64,000 nt of DNA. Source: Silvania confinis (GTDB lineage: Bacteria; Pseudomonadota; Gammaproteobacteria; Enterobacterales; Enterobacteriaceae). Numbering within the stretch: the stretch's first letter is position 1; each line of letters starts with the position of its first letter. A program made the position numbers and the translations under genes. The notes under the pieces were generated by a model. It had not been told where the DNA came from and did not search any database. It worked only from the letters and a program-made list of their open reading frames with translations. Location of the stretch: the NCBI RefSeq assembly GCF_025564085.1, contig NZ_JAMGZJ010000077.1, positions 124,001-188,000 on the forward strand, given 5' to 3'. Shown here in pieces: positions 63,955-64,000 of this stretch.

Positions 63955-64000
63955 ATGACTTCGCAGACCGTTTCTCACGACAGTTTTTCGCTTAAACGCT
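63955..64000 (+). CDS. Branched-chain amino acid ABC permease, LivM-like (partial)
   Basis: The window ends inside this gene. The ATG at 63955 follows GAGGGAATAAAC and gives MTSQTVSHDSFSLKR before the edge. By operon order (K, H, then M) it should be the second permease. The visible sequence alone is too short to confirm. Confidence 0.7.
   Translation, partial: MTSQTVSHDSFSLKR

Overview
The window is a stretch of a motile Enterobacteriaceae chromosome. Gene order and protein sequence follow the E. coli K-12 backbone from mepM-znu-ruv through argS, the flhBAE, che, mot and flhDC loci, otsBA and araFGH to ftnA-tyrP-yecA. The lineage is not E. coli itself: several gene sets sit at junctions where the K-12 backbone, as I remember it, has none. 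An Enterobacter/Lelliottia/Leclercia-like genome is the best guess. The genus is inferred, not proven.

Layout. 1-7.5 kb: cell-wall endopeptidase MepM, the ZnuABC zinc importer with a Zur operator in its divergent promoter, and the leftward aspS-nudB-yebC-ruvC-ruvA-ruvB series. 9.5-16.5 kb: yecD, yecE, yecN, the tRNA-modifying pair cmoAB, cutC with the likely MicL sRNA in its 3' end, yecM and argS. 16.6-19.3 kb: an accessory pair, a GH88/105-type unsaturated-uronyl hydrolase and a GPH-family sugar symporter, inserted between argS and flhE and preceded by a KdgR-like site.

19.5-44.7 kb is the motility region, all read leftward: flhDC (master regulator), motAB-cheAW, tar-tap-cheRBYZ and flhBAE. 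It is interrupted by two accessory insertions. One is a two-gene small-protein/HTH-protein module between flhB and cheZ (23.3-24.2 kb) that has toxin-antitoxin-like layout. The other is an archaic (Csu/SCPU-type) chaperone-usher pilus operon with a DAACS transporter and a 558-bp element with nested inverted repeats, between tar and cheW (30.9-38.4 kb). Both fall between transcription units, so the flagellar and chemotaxis operons stay intact.

44.7-64 kb: uspC, trehalose synthesis otsBA, arabinose import araFGH, a DJ-1/PfpI protein, ferritins ftnB and ftnA, a Dcu-type C4-dicarboxylate carrier, yecJ, the 27-codon azuC gene, a DHA2 efflux pump, an RpiB-like isomerase, a YecR-like lipoprotein, yecH, an unrecognised Cys-rich-tailed protein, tyrP with TyrR boxes, yecA, and the start of a livKHM-type branched-chain amino acid ABC operon cut by the window edge.

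No tRNA, rRNA, CRISPR array, transposase or prophage gene was seen. The most promising places for new biology are the two-gene module at 23.3-24.2 kb and the structured element at 37.8-38.4 kb.
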